Source: Pirellulales bacterium
Lineage (GTDB): Bacteria > Planctomycetota > Planctomycetia > Pirellulales > DATAWG01
Reading direction: 5' to 3'
DNA: 52,807 bases
NCBI GenBank assembly: GCA_035939775.1
Contig: DASZFO010000124.1
Span: forward strand, 1 to 52,807
Under the pieces are notes generated by a model. That model ran no database searches. It saw only the letters and a list, made by a program, of their open reading frames with translations, and was not told the DNA's origin. Positions 26,498 to 34,722 of the stretch are shown piece by piece (position 1 is the first letter of the stretch; every line of letters starts with the position of its first letter). Made by a program: the position numbers and the translations under genes.

Positions 26498-27370
26498 ATG
26501 CTGCGAATTTTACGAAACTCCGCTTTGCTGGTCTGGGCGACTTCGCTGGCGGTTGCCGTTTTGACGGCGACAAGCGTCAACGCCGACGAACCATCGGCAT
26601 CAGCAGTTAACAGCCTATCCGAGAACCGCCGGGGACTGTCCCCTTTTGTGGAGTCTTCGGAACAAAAGGGGACTGTCCCCCTCTCCTCAGTCGACTCCCG
26701 GATAGGCTCTGAACCGTCTGCGCCCCGACGGCAGTTCCGCCTAACTGCAAGTGAATTGAAGCTGATCGAGCCGGGCGATTTGCCCACCGACAGCCGCGTC
26801 TATCCCACGGCCCAGCCGGAGCCCATTGGCGCCGGCGCCGCGTCGGCGCCAAACGGGACTGAATCTCCGCCGATGCGCGTCCTGCCGCCGACCGCCAAGG
26901 ATTCCCAGGAGATCGACCCGAGTTGGAAGCCGATCGGCGCGGTAACCGCGACGATCACGAATCCAGCCGGCGATTTGCCGGCCGACTTGGCCGCGCCGCG
27001 ATTCACCAAGGCGGGAGTAACTTATGCCCCCGCCAACGAAAGCCGCAACTGGATGGCCTACACCTATTTCTGGGAGGCCTCGGGAAGCGTGAGCAACCCG
27101 CTTTACTTCGAAGAGCCGAACTTGGAGCGGTATGGTTACCAATTCGGCTGCTTGCAGCCGGCCGTCTCGGCGGCCCACTTCTTCGCCACCATTCCGCTCA
27201 TGCCATACAAGATGGTGGTCCACCCGCCGCACGAATGCGTCTATTCGCTGGGCTACTATCGCCCCGGTGATTGCGCTCCGCTCCAGCACGAGCGGTTCCA
27301 CTTCCAACCCGACGCCGCGGCAGCCGAAACCGGCGCGGTCATCGGCCTAATCTTGCTGTTCGCCCGGTAG
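26498..27370 (+). CDS. Exported hypothetical protein with an in-frame palindromic insertion
   Basis: 290 aa. Signal peptide about 1-29 (LRNSALLVWATSLAVAVLTA, cleavage near NADE). Residues about 39-70 (ENRRGLSPFVESSEQKGTVP and following) come from a repeat element read in frame. A disordered proline-rich section follows, then a conserved-looking C-terminal domain from about 175: NWMAYTYFWEASGSVSNPLYFEEPNLERYG, with HECVYSLGYYRPGDCAP containing two cysteines, and a short hydrophobic end. The C-terminal domain resembles uncharacterised planctomycete exported proteins. I do not recognise a function. Confidence 0.8.
   Translation: MLRILRNSALLVWATSLAVAVLTATSVNADEPSASAVNSLSENRRGLSPFVESSEQKGTVPLSSVDSRIGSEPSAPRRQFRLTASELKLIEPGDLPTDSRVYPTAQPEPIGAGAASAPNGTESPPMRVLPPTAKDSQEIDPSWKPIGAVTATITNPAGDLPADLAAPRFTKAGVTYAPANESRNWMAYTYFWEASGSVSNPLYFEEPNLERYGYQFGCLQPAVSAAHFFATIPLMPYKMVVHPPHECVYSLGYYRPGDCAPLQHERFHFQPDAAAAETGAVIGLILLFAR
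26612..26708. repeat. 97-bp palindromic element (GGGGACWGTCCCC family) inside an exported-protein gene
   Basis: AGCCTATCCGAGAACCGCC on the left and ...GGATAGGCT on the right echo the arms of the csrA-upstream copy. Between them are GGGGACTGTCCCC, TTTTGTGGAGTCTTCGGAACAAAA and a second GGGGACTGTCCCC. The whole element is translated without a stop just after the signal peptide. Confidence 0.92.
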
Positions 27371-27433
27371 TCGTGTGTGATTCGTCTCGGGGTGGTCGCG
27401 ACGCGACGTTCGTGGGCACTTCGATCGACTTGA

Positions 27434-27835
27434 TTAACCTTGTTTTCCATAAACGTTTGCCGGATCGAAAACGCGCTCGGCGACGATGTGAGTTCCTTCG
27501 GGAGTGATTTGGCGGAAGAAGCAGCTTCGGTAGCCTTCGTGGCAGGCGGCGGCGCCGATTTGACGGATTTTGAGGAGGATCGTGTCGGCGTCGCAATCAA
27601 TAAGAATGGCCTGCACCTCCTGCACATGCCCGCTCTCTTCGCCTTTGCGCCAAAGTCGCCCGCGGCTGCGGCTATAGTAGACGGCCCGGCCGGTTGCCAG
27701 GGTCTCCTGGTAGCTCTCGGGGCTCATGTAGGCCAGCATCAGGACTTCGCCCGTCTCGGCGTCCTGGGCAATTGCCGGCAAGAGGCCGTCGCCCGCGGCG
27801 AAATCGGGCACGGGGTTCGATGGTAGGGAAGACAA
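27434..27835 (-). CDS. hisI: Phosphoribosyl-AMP cyclohydrolase
   Basis: 133 aa; opens the purine ring of phosphoribosyl-AMP in histidine biosynthesis, cytoplasmic, zinc and magnesium dependent. Family marks: [35 protein letters not shown], the metal-binding [11 protein letters not shown] and [15 protein letters not shown] start at 27835 is chosen: it has GGAGGA seven bases upstream and gives the family's normal length. The open frame continues to 27901, but that extension runs into a repeat element and has no family similarity. No other his gene is adjacent, so it is a scattered his gene as in many planctomycetes. Confidence 0.92.
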   Translation of the reverse strand: MSSLPSNPVPDFAAGDGLLPAIAQDAETGEVLMLAYMSPESYQETLATGRAVYYSRSRGRLWRKGEESGHVQEVQAILIDCDADTILLKIRQIGAAACHEGYRSCFFRQITPEGTHIVAERVFDPANVYGKQG

Positions 27836-28304
27836 CGAGGGTTCCTCCGAATGAGAAAGAATGCACAGGGACAGTCCCCTTTTGTTCCGCGACACCCTCA
27901 CCCCCGTTCGGCAAGCTCACGGCAGGCAGGCCCTCTCCCGTCAAGGGAGAAGGAGAGGACGAGGGGGACAGTCCCCGTTTGTTCCGAAGACTCCGCAAAA
28001 GGGGACAATTCCCGACGGTTTTCGCGGCCAGATTATCAATATAACCGATTCCCCTCGATTCTTCGCGTGGCACGGCGGCCACGGAATGGTCAGGCCGAAT
28101 CGGCGTCCACGGAATGATCCGTGCCCGAAGCCTTCTTGCGCTAAAGCTGAACTTGGCCCCGCGGTTCCAGCAGTCGCTCGGGCCCGCCCGATGATGAAGA
28201 TGCGCGCAATACGGTCTGGCGATACTGCCGCGCCCGGCCGGATTTCGCTCTGCTCGCGACGCGGACGCGAGCCGTCGTCAGTCACCGAACGTAAGGACCG
28301 TCCT
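27836..28304. other. Divergent region between hisI and the GT2-like gene
   Basis: 469 bp. Dominated by a compound of palindromic repeats (27867-28020). The rest (28021-28304) is open in the plus frame of the GT2-like gene but has no recognisable protein similarity. It must contain promoters for both genes; none is clear by eye. Confidence 0.5.
27867..28020. repeat. Compound palindromic repeat cluster upstream of hisI
   Basis: A partial GGGACAGTCCCCTTTTGTTCC unit (from 27867) is followed by a CCCTCACCCCC...TCTCCC-GTCAA-GGGAGA hairpin element (about 27894-27955), then a nearly full unit GGGGGACAGTCCCC...TTCCGAAGACTCCGCAAAA...GGGGAC (about 27963-28013). It reads as one element of the csrA/metH family split by a second family. 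Its left edge is 32 bases upstream of the hisI TTG start. Confidence 0.85.
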
Positions 28305-28868
28305 TTGAATCGCTCGCTCAGCGTCCTGTTGCCGGTCCACAACGCCCAGGCAACTTTGGGGACCGACGTCGGCAGGATGCTCGATCTGCTCCCCGATCTG
28401 ACTCATCAATTCGATCTATTGATCATCGACGACGGCTCGACCGACGCCACGTGCGAAGTGGCCGATGAATTGGCCACGCAATACCCGCAGGTCAAATTGC
28501 TCCGCAGCGAGCGGCGCCGCGGCGTGGAAGCGGCCCTGCGCGAAGGGCTCGCGCGCACCGAATCGCACGTCGTGCTCGCGCACAACGGCCAGCCGCGGAT
28601 CGACACGGCCGAGATCGCGCGCCTTTGGCATCGCGAGGACCAGGTTGCCCACCGGATGCCGGAATTCTCCGACGCGACGGCCCGGCAGGTTACGATGAGC
28701 AGTTTCCACCTTCTGCGCCGCGACGCCGGCCAACCAGCCGGGCCGTTCCGGTCCGTCCGGCGGATTGAACCGCAGCACGCCGACAACCCCGCGGCCGCGC
28801 AATCGCCGCCCTCGTCGCGGCGGCCGAATTTCTTGCGCAGGCTAAAGGATTTCGCGCTAGGCGAATAG
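28305..28868 (+). CDS. Short GT2-like glycosyltransferase-fold protein
   Basis: 187 aa from a TTG start at 28305, preceded by AAGGA; a longer open frame upstream is repeat-derived. Residues 3-95 match the nucleotide-sugar-binding half of family 2 glycosyltransferases: SLSVLLPVHNAQATLGTDVG, LLIIDDGSTDATCEVADELA, and RRRGVEAALREGLARTESHVV. The DXD-type metal site expected near the end of this half is replaced by AHNGQPRID, and the acceptor-binding half is missing; the rest is a basic Pro-rich tail. Either a diverged non-catalytic family or a truncated enzyme. No polysaccharide genes are adjacent. Confidence 0.6.
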   Translation: MNRSLSVLLPVHNAQATLGTDVGRMLDLLPDLTHQFDLLIIDDGSTDATCEVADELATQYPQVKLLRSERRRGVEAALREGLARTESHVVLAHNGQPRIDTAEIARLWHREDQVAHRMPEFSDATARQVTMSSFHLLRRDAGQPAGPFRSVRRIEPQHADNPAAAQSPPSSRRPNFLRRLKDFALGE

Positions 28869-29019
28869 CAACGACCGTGGTCCCTTAGCCGGCTGCCAAT
28901 TTGCGATTCCGGGTAGGCTGCCTTGGCCACTTGCAAGCGCTGCCAGACGGGCATAAAACGGATGCGTTGCCCGGTCGGTCGTCGATCGCTCTCATCTCCG
29001 TCCATCGCGATACCTTCCC

Positions 29020-30273
29020 ATGAAATCTTCGCGCCTCGCCTCCAAAGACAACGTCGGTTCGCTCCTCTCCCGCGCTCTCGACGCCGGCAACGGCCTGCTG
29101 CGGCTCACGCCCACCTGGGTGCCCCGCAGCTTCTTGCATCCCGGCAAGCGGATCAAGCTCGCCCCGACCGATTGGTATGCCTTCGGCGCACATCGCGGCG
29201 GGATCGACGAACGCTGGTTCGGCAGCACGACCGAGGCCGCCAATGAGAATCGCACTCCGGACGAAGGGCTGAGCTACGTGGCGTTCGAGGGACAGCGGTT
29301 CACTCTGCGCGATGCCGTTGCCGAGGCCGGGCCGCGACTCATCGGCCAGCGGATGTTCGACCGCTACAAGCGCTGGCCGGTTTATTCCAAATTCTTCGAC
29401 AACATGGGCCCGATCCCGCATCACATGCACCAGACGTTCGCCGACGCCAAGCTCGTCGGCTTGGAGGGAAAGCCCGAGAGCTACTATTTCCCGCCGCAAT
29501 ACAACAATGTCGACAATAACTTCGCTTACACGTTTATGGGCTTGGAGCCGGGCACGACGAAGGCCCAGGTCCGAAACTGCCTCGAAGATTGGGACCAAGG
29601 GGACAACGGCATCCTCGATCTGGCTCGGGCGTATCGACTCAAACGCGGCACCGGCTGGCTCATTCCGCCCGGCGTGCTCCACGCCCCTGGCTCGCTCTGC
29701 ACCTACGAGCCGCAGTGGGGCTCGGATGTGTTCGGCATGTTTCAATCGCTCGTCGAGGGGCGCGAAGTGCCTTGGTCGCTGTTAGTTAAAGACATGCCGA
29801 AGGAAAAGCACCGCGATCTCGATTTCATCGTCGGCCAGCTCGATTGGGAAAAGAACGTCGACACGCACTTCAAAGAGCACAATTATCTGGAGCCGATTGT
29901 CGACGCCAGCCGCTCGGCTCCGGGCTGCACCGATCGCTGGATCGTCTACGGCACGATCGACGGGCAGCAGCTCTTTAGCGCCAAGGAATTGACGATCGAA
30001 CCCGGCGCGAAATGCAAGCTGCAAGACCCCGGCGCCAGCGGCTGGATTACGGTGCAAGGCCGCGGCCGGATGGGCCGACTCGATCTGCAAACGCCGGCAA
30101 TGATTCGGTTCGGGGAAGAGACCGAAGACGAAGTCTTCATCACCGCTGACGCAGCCGCGGCGGGGGTCAAAATCGAGAACACCGGCAGCGAGCCGCTCGT
30201 CGGCCTTCGCTATTTCGGACCGGATGCGCACGCGAATCTGCCAAAGTTGGGCGATTACAAAAAGGGATCATAA
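29020..30273 (+). CDS. Cupin-fold protein, mannose-6-phosphate-isomerase-like
   Basis: 417 aa, no signal peptide. Contains metal-binding-type cupin patterns: HHMHQTF (about 143-149) followed by KPESYYFPPQYN and later IPPGVLHAPGS, the usual two motif spacing of class I phosphomannose isomerase-like cupins; a second beta domain lies at the C-terminus (GAKCKLQDPGASGWITVQG). It is directly followed (TAA-ATG abutting) by a TIM-barrel isomerase gene, and a Gfo/Idh/MocA dehydrogenase comes next, so a role in an inositol- or sugar-acid-type catabolic route is inferred. The exact substrate cannot be read from the sequence. Confidence 0.75.
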   Translation: MKSSRLASKDNVGSLLSRALDAGNGLLRLTPTWVPRSFLHPGKRIKLAPTDWYAFGAHRGGIDERWFGSTTEAANENRTPDEGLSYVAFEGQRFTLRDAVAEAGPRLIGQRMFDRYKRWPVYSKFFDNMGPIPHHMHQTFADAKLVGLEGKPESYYFPPQYNNVDNNFAYTFMGLEPGTTKAQVRNCLEDWDQGDNGILDLARAYRLKRGTGWLIPPGVLHAPGSLCTYEPQWGSDVFGMFQSLVEGREVPWSLLVKDMPKEKHRDLDFIVGQLDWEKNVDTHFKEHNYLEPIVDASRSAPGCTDRWIVYGTIDGQQLFSAKELTIEPGAKCKLQDPGASGWITVQGRGRMGRLDLQTPAMIRFGEETEDEVFITADAAAAGVKIENTGSEPLVGLRYFGPDAHANLPKLGDYKKGS

Positions 30274-31329
30274 ATGCCACACGCGAACAATTATCCGAAG
30301 CTGCACAACGCCGCCTGGCCCGGCGTCGTTGGCAAGGGCCCTGATTCCGAGCCGCCCATCGATCTCGATACGATGCTCGATCTCACGGCTGCGGCCGAGA
30401 TCGATGGTCAGAGATTCGACGGATTCGATTTGTTCCTGTTCGACCCGCACGTCAGCATCGATTCGTCGGACGACGACCTGAAGCGCTTGGCCGACAAGGC
30501 GCGAAAGCGCAACCTCGTGATCGGCTCGGTTGTCGCGCCGGTCTGGCCGCCGACGGGAGGCGGCTCGGCGATGGGGAGCGACGAGGATCGCAAGAAGTTC
30601 CTCGACTCGGTCCGCAAGGGATGCCGGATCGCCAAGACCCTCCGCGAGATTGGGGTCCGTTCCTACGGCGTCGTGCGAATCGATTCGGCCTGCGGCGTGA
30701 GCGATTGGCGCACCGACGATCCCGAGGCCAATACTCGGCGGATCGCCGACACGTTCCGCCAGGCCTGCGGCATCGCCGAGGATTTCGGCGAACGGCTGGC
30801 GGCCGAGGGGGAAATCTGCTGGGGCGGCATGCACAGTTGGCGGCGCATGATTCAGCTTTTGGAACTAGTCGGCCGGCCGCAGACGCTCGGTTTCCAGGCC
30901 GACATGGCCCACACGCTGCTCTACCTGCTCGGCTACAACGCCCCGGAAGACGCCATTCTGCCGCAAGATTTCGACTGGAAAGACGCATCCAAACTCGACG
31001 CGGCACTCAAGCAACTCACCGCCGCGCTTCGCCCCTGGACGATCGACTTCCACGTCGCCCAGAACGACGCGACGGTCCACGGCACCGGCTCGCACGACAA
31101 GACCGGCCGCCACTGCCTGCCGAAAGATCCGAATGGAAAGCTCGACATCGTGAAAGTGGCCGGTATGTGGCTCCGCGACGAGAAAGGCGCCCTTACCAAG
31201 AAGTGCCGCCACATCTGCTGGGACGGGTGCATGTTCCCCAACGCCACGATGATTAATCCCCAGACGTGGCGCGACATCCTGGCGGCGATGGTCGCCGTAC
31301 GAGATGCCCACGGCTGGCGCGAGCAATGA
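30274..31329 (+). CDS. Sugar phosphate isomerase/epimerase (xylose isomerase-like TIM barrel)
   Basis: 351 aa. Beta-strand ends of an AP-endonuclease-2/xylose-isomerase barrel can be followed: [56 protein letters not shown] (metal-type Asp/His), and [10 protein letters not shown]...[12 protein letters not shown] with histidines suited to a metal site. Start codon abuts the stop of the cupin gene, showing translational coupling. The following gene in the presumed operon, an oxidoreductase, is separated by an inserted inverted-repeat unit whose left arm begins three bases after this gene's stop codon. Confidence 0.85.
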   Translation: MPHANNYPKLHNAAWPGVVGKGPDSEPPIDLDTMLDLTAAAEIDGQRFDGFDLFLFDPHVSIDSSDDDLKRLADKARKRNLVIGSVVAPVWPPTGGGSAMGSDEDRKKFLDSVRKGCRIAKTLREIGVRSYGVVRIDSACGVSDWRTDDPEANTRRIADTFRQACGIAEDFGERLAAEGEICWGGMHSWRRMIQLLELVGRPQTLGFQADMAHTLLYLLGYNAPEDAILPQDFDWKDASKLDAALKQLTAALRPWTIDFHVAQNDATVHGTGSHDKTGRHCLPKDPNGKLDIVKVAGMWLRDEKGALTKKCRHICWDGCMFPNATMINPQTWRDILAAMVAVRDAHGWREQ

Positions 31330-31331
31330 CT

Positions 31332-31865
31332 AATGTCGAATGACGAATGTCTAATGAATGACGAAGCACGAATGACGAATGGTCGCCGCGCGGGTCGAAC
31401 CGGTATGGCAAACGATAGTGGAGGCAGGCAATTCGATCTGGAGGAGCGGGCGGCGCGATTTGGTGAAGCGGTCATTGCGTTCGCAAAGCGGATCGCGCTA
31501 AGCGCGATAACGGAGCCGCTCGTGAGGCAACTTGTGAAATCCGCGACGAGCATTGGCGCCAACTATTGCGAAGCTGATGACGCCGGCTCAAAGAAGGAGT
31601 TTCGCTACCGCATCAGCGTTTGCAAGCGCGAATCGCGGGAAACGAAACATTGGCTGAGAATGTTGGCGGCCGCCGCACCGGACCAAAAGGCGGACGGCCG
31701 CGTCCTATGGCAGGAAGCGAAAGAACTGCATTTGATCTTCGCCGCAATTTTTCGCGGCCGCCCCCGCCAGTAAGTCTTGAGGGCGATATACCACATGCCG
31801 TTCATTTCAAGAGATCATTCGTCATTCGTGCTTCGTCATTCATTAGACATTCGTCATTAGACATT
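31332..31865. mobile_element. 534-bp inverted-repeat unit carrying a four-helix-bundle (IVP/S23) gene
   Basis: Left arm 31332-31381 and right arm 31816-31865 are reverse complements over 50 bases with a single mismatch (position 31338). The arms are built of AATGACGAA/AATGTCT-type short repeats. The unit lies precisely between the isomerase stop codon (31329) and the dehydrogenase start (31891) and carries one gene. The form suggests a hitchhiking mobile unit; no transposase is inside and no clear target duplication is seen. Confidence 0.85.
31333..31773 (+). CDS. Four-helix-bundle protein (23S rRNA intervening-sequence/S23 family)
   Basis: 146 aa. The core from about residue 32 matches the family: DLEERAARFGEAVIAFAKRI, LVRQLVKSATSIGANYCEAD, EFRYRISVCKRESRETKHWLRM and LHLIFAAIFR at the end, giving four amphipathic helices. 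The family was named from proteins encoded in 23S rRNA intervening sequences, but here it is free-standing within a long inverted repeat. The first 16 codons lie in the left arm; an alternative ATG at 31405 would start nearer the conserved core. Molecular function unknown; distant kin include the Avd accessory proteins of diversity-generating retroelements, though no reverse transcriptase is present here. Confidence 0.88.
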   Translation: MSNDECLMNDEARMTNGRRAGRTGMANDSGGRQFDLEERAARFGEAVIAFAKRIALSAITEPLVRQLVKSATSIGANYCEADDAGSKKEFRYRISVCKRESRETKHWLRMLAAAAPDQKADGRVLWQEAKELHLIFAAIFRGRPRQ

Positions 31866-31890
31866 TCATCTAGACGGCACGGAGATCCAA

Positions 31891-33048
31891 ATGTCAAAGC
31901 CCCTCAACATCGGCATGATCGGATACGGCTTCATGGGCCGGGCGCATTCGAATGCGTATCGGCAGGTCAATCAATTCTTCAAGCTCGAGCATCGGCCGGT
32001 GCTTAAGGCTTGTTGCGCCCGCAAGGCCGACAAGATCAAAGCCTTCGCCGAGAATTGGGGCTACGAATCGTTCGAGACCGATTGGCGACGGCTCGTCGAG
32101 CGTAAAGACATCGATGTGATCGATATCGGCTCGCCGAATAACACGCACAAAGAGATCGTGCTCGCCGCTGCCGCCGCGGGCAAAATGATCCTCTGCGAGA
32201 AGCCGCTGGCGATGAACGTCAAGGAAGCGGAAGGGATGGTCGCGGCAGTCGAGAAGGCCAAAGTGCCGAACATGGTCTGGTTCAACTATCGCCGCGTGCC
32301 GGCCATCTCGCTCGCCAAGCAGGTCGTCGATGAAGGGCGGATCGGCCGGCCGTTCCACTATCGGGCAACCTATCTCCAGGATTGGACGATTGCGACCGAC
32401 GTGCCGCAGGGGGGCGCGGCGCTCTGGCGGCTCGATATCGACGTGGCCGGCTCAGGCGTGACGGGCGACCTGCTGGCTCATTCGATCGACACTGCCGAAT
32501 GGCTAAACGGCCCGATCCGCAGCGTCACCGCGTGCACCGAGACCTTCGTCAAGGAGCGGATGCACGCCGAGACGGGCAAAGTGCAACCGGTGGGAATCGA
32601 CGATGCCTGCATGTTCCTGGCCGTCTTCGCTAACGGCTCGATGGGCACCTTCGAGAGCACCCGCTACGCCCGCGGCCGGAAGAATTTCAATACCTTCGAG
32701 CTGAACGGCGAGGCGGGGAGCGTCTATTTCGATCTCGAAGACCCGCAGTATTTGCAGTATTTCAAATACGCCGATCCGAAGACGGGCCAGAAGATCGAAT
32801 CGCACCTCACAGGCTGGCAAAAGATTCACGTCACCAACCCCGAGCACCCGTACATGAAGCAATGGTGGGTGCCGGGCTGCACGATCGGCTACGAGCACAC
32901 CTTCATCAACGCCCTGGCCGATTTTCTCAAGAGCCTGGAGACGAGCGAAAAAGTGCAGCCCGACTTCCTGTCCGCCCTGCACACCCAAAAAGTCTGCGAC
33001 GCCGTGCTCGCGAGCGCGAAGAGCGGAAAGTGGGTAGAGATCAACTGA
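31891..33048 (+). CDS. Gfo/Idh/MocA-family NAD(P)-dependent oxidoreductase
   Basis: 385 aa. Rossmann start [18 protein letters not shown] binds the dinucleotide; the family's CEKPLAMN (active-site lysine) is present, followed by [21 protein letters not shown] and the C-terminal alpha/beta domain with [13 protein letters not shown], carrying the aspartate/histidine typical of the catalytic site. GGAGA precedes the ATG. Probably oxidises a sugar or inositol-type substrate together with the cupin and isomerase encoded upstream; before insertion of the inverted-repeat unit the three genes would have been contiguous. Confidence 0.93.
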   Translation: MSKPLNIGMIGYGFMGRAHSNAYRQVNQFFKLEHRPVLKACCARKADKIKAFAENWGYESFETDWRRLVERKDIDVIDIGSPNNTHKEIVLAAAAAGKMILCEKPLAMNVKEAEGMVAAVEKAKVPNMVWFNYRRVPAISLAKQVVDEGRIGRPFHYRATYLQDWTIATDVPQGGAALWRLDIDVAGSGVTGDLLAHSIDTAEWLNGPIRSVTACTETFVKERMHAETGKVQPVGIDDACMFLAVFANGSMGTFESTRYARGRKNFNTFELNGEAGSVYFDLEDPQYLQYFKYADPKTGQKIESHLTGWQKIHVTNPEHPYMKQWWVPGCTIGYEHTFINALADFLKSLETSEKVQPDFLSALHTQKVCDAVLASAKSGKWVEIN

Positions 33049-33053
33049 GTGGA

Positions 33054-33473
33054 CTACCGCTTCGAGAACTGCGTCCCTCTCCGGGCGCCGCGGAGGCCGT
33101 ATTTCTTGCGCTCTTTCATGCGGCCGTCGCGCGTTAAAAAGCCGGAGTGGCGGAGAGTTTCTTCCAGCGTCGTGTCGTAGAGCTTGAGCGCTCGGGCGAT
33201 CCCGAGCTTGCAAGCGCCGGCTTGGCCGGCAGGGCCGCCGCCGTTGATGCGAATCACGATGTCAACCGACTCCCGTCGCTCCGTAAGTTTGAGCGGGTCG
33301 AGCACTTGATTCCGCTCTTTCACGTTCGGAAAATATTGCTCCAACTCACGGCCGTTGATCGTGATCTGGCCCTTGCCCGGCCTGAGGCGGACCCGTGCGA
33401 CCGAGGTTTTGCGGCGGCCGGTGCCAAGAGTGTCTCCAGATTGAATCGTCGGGGCGGCAGCGTCGGTGGACAT
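33054..33473 (-). CDS. rpsI: 30S ribosomal protein S9
   Basis: 139 aa. Clear S9: TGRRKTSVARVRLRPGKG, ITINGRELEQYF, VRINGGGPAGQAGA (here IRINGGGPAGQAGA), and the C-terminal basic tail RRGTQFSKR that reaches the P-site tRNA. The N-terminal 18 residues (MSTDAAAPTIQS...) are an extension relative to short S9 proteins. Follows rplM by 109 bases on the same strand, the conserved rplM-rpsI pair. Confidence 0.98.
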   Translation of the reverse strand: MSTDAAAPTIQSGDTLGTGRRKTSVARVRLRPGKGQITINGRELEQYFPNVKERNQVLDPLKLTERRESVDIVIRINGGGPAGQAGACKLGIARALKLYDTTLEETLRHSGFLTRDGRMKERKKYGLRGARRGTQFSKR

Positions 33474-33582
33474 GAGTGATTTGGTTCGGTGGCTGGGAAA
33501 GTTAGGCTGAATTGCCGACGGCCTGGGCGGCCACTGGCGCGCTCCCCTGTGGGTCGCGGTTAAACGATTTGGTTCTACGGCG

Positions 33583-34074
33583 TTACTTCGCGGCGGCCGT
33601 CTCCCGTTTGCCCATCATTCGGCTCCCCGATCCGCGGCCGGTTTTCAATTCGAGCGGCTCGGGCTGCTGGGCCTGATGTGGATGTTCATCGCCGACGTAA
33701 ATCTTGAGCTTCGAGAGCATGACAGTGGCCAGCTTGTTCTTGGGCAACATCCGCCGCACGGCCTCCTGGATAATCAACTCAGGATGCCGGGCCATCCGCT
33801 TCTCGGCCGTTTCCGAACGAAGCTGCGTGTAGCCCGTGTACCAAGTGTATTTCTTCTGCTGCCACTTCTTGCCGGTGAACTTGACCTTCTCGGCATTCAC
33901 CAACACGATGAAATCGCCCGTATCGACGTGCGGTGTGTAGCTCGGGCGATGCTTACCCATCAGGATCATGGCAAGCTGGCTGGCCAGCCTGCCGACCACT
34001 TTGTCGGAGCCGTCGACGAGCCACCATTTCTGCTGCACCTCGCCCGGCTTGGCCATGTAACTCTTGATTGTCAT
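33583..34074 (-). CDS. rplM: 50S ribosomal protein L13
   Basis: 163 aa. KWWLVDGSDKVVGRLASQLA, MGKHRPSYTPHVDTGDFIVL, KKYTWYTGYTQLR and the AVRRMLPKNKLATVMLSKLKIY block are diagnostic for L13. The C-terminus is extended beyond the usual 142-150 residues by QQPEPLELKTGRGSGSRMMG. First gene of the rplM-rpsI operon. In many bacteria the operon leader is autoregulated; nothing in the 116 bases upstream lets me claim that here. Confidence 0.98.
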   Translation of the reverse strand: MTIKSYMAKPGEVQQKWWLVDGSDKVVGRLASQLAMILMGKHRPSYTPHVDTGDFIVLVNAEKVKFTGKKWQQKKYTWYTGYTQLRSETAEKRMARHPELIIQEAVRRMLPKNKLATVMLSKLKIYVGDEHPHQAQQPEPLELKTGRGSGSRMMGKRETAAAK

Positions 34075-34190
34075 CGTCGTATCGTCGTCCGCTTTTGTTG
34101 CGTCTCGAAAAGTTGGGAATTCGGTAGCATACCGGGAACGCCGCCGCCGGGCAAGGTGCTCTCGAAATTCGGTGCTGGGTCAGTTTGAAA

Positions 34191-34550
34191 TCAGGAGTTT
34201 TTCTGGAGGCGGATTGCCATATCGCGTGAGATAGCCTCAATCTTAGGCCAATCGAGCAAATCCTTTTGAATCTTCCATAATCGAACCGATTTCCGTGCGG
34301 TGGCCACCTCCCGCACGGCGACACCGAGCAGCATTCCCGCCGCGATTGAGATGGAATCCGCTGGAAGATTCAAAAAAAACATCAGGGGAATCGCACCCGC
34401 TGCAAATATGGCTAACGGGGGCAGCACCCGCATTTGTCGCAGACAGATGGCGGTAGGAGACGCTGTCTTGTATTCGAGAAGCCGTTCGATTGTCAGACGG
34501 AAGAGCCGGTCATCGTGATCGGCTGGCGATGAGTAGGGATTGTCGTTCAT
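34191..34550 (-). CDS. Small membrane protein with NPYSSP motif
   Basis: 119 aa. N-terminus MNDNPYSSPADHD carries the NPYxSP tag common on small planctomycete membrane proteins. Two hydrophobic segments (VLPPLAIFAAGAIPLMFFLN and SISIAAGMLLGVAV) suggest a hairpin in the inner membrane, followed by a charged cytoplasmic-type tail. No catalytic motif. Divergent from the pntAA gene; 116 bases upstream of rplM on the same strand. Function unknown. Confidence 0.7.
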   Translation of the reverse strand: MNDNPYSSPADHDDRLFRLTIERLLEYKTASPTAICLRQMRVLPPLAIFAAGAIPLMFFLNLPADSISIAAGMLLGVAVREVATARKSVRLWKIQKDLLDWPKIEAISRDMAIRLQKNS

Positions 34551-34722
34551 GCACCCATCATATCCGACCGCTCATGCAATTCCAGAAATTCGGCGGATTG
34601 GCGAGTGATCTCGTGGCCGATGCTGGCAGCGTCGGCCACGGAGACTTTCGCTCATCTGACGGATATGCCACAATCTGGCCTGGAAATCGTGGATAAAAGT
34701 CCCCATTCTGGCAATTGTTCAC

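Noticed and set aside
27861-28304. Upstream 148 codons of the GT2-like open frame
   Set aside because: Made of repeat sequence and unrelated low-complexity residues; the domain begins right after the TTG at 28305 with AAGGA upstream.
31333-31773. Diversity-generating retroelement, suggested by the Avd-like four-helix protein
   Set aside because: No reverse transcriptase, template repeat or variable repeat was found nearby.
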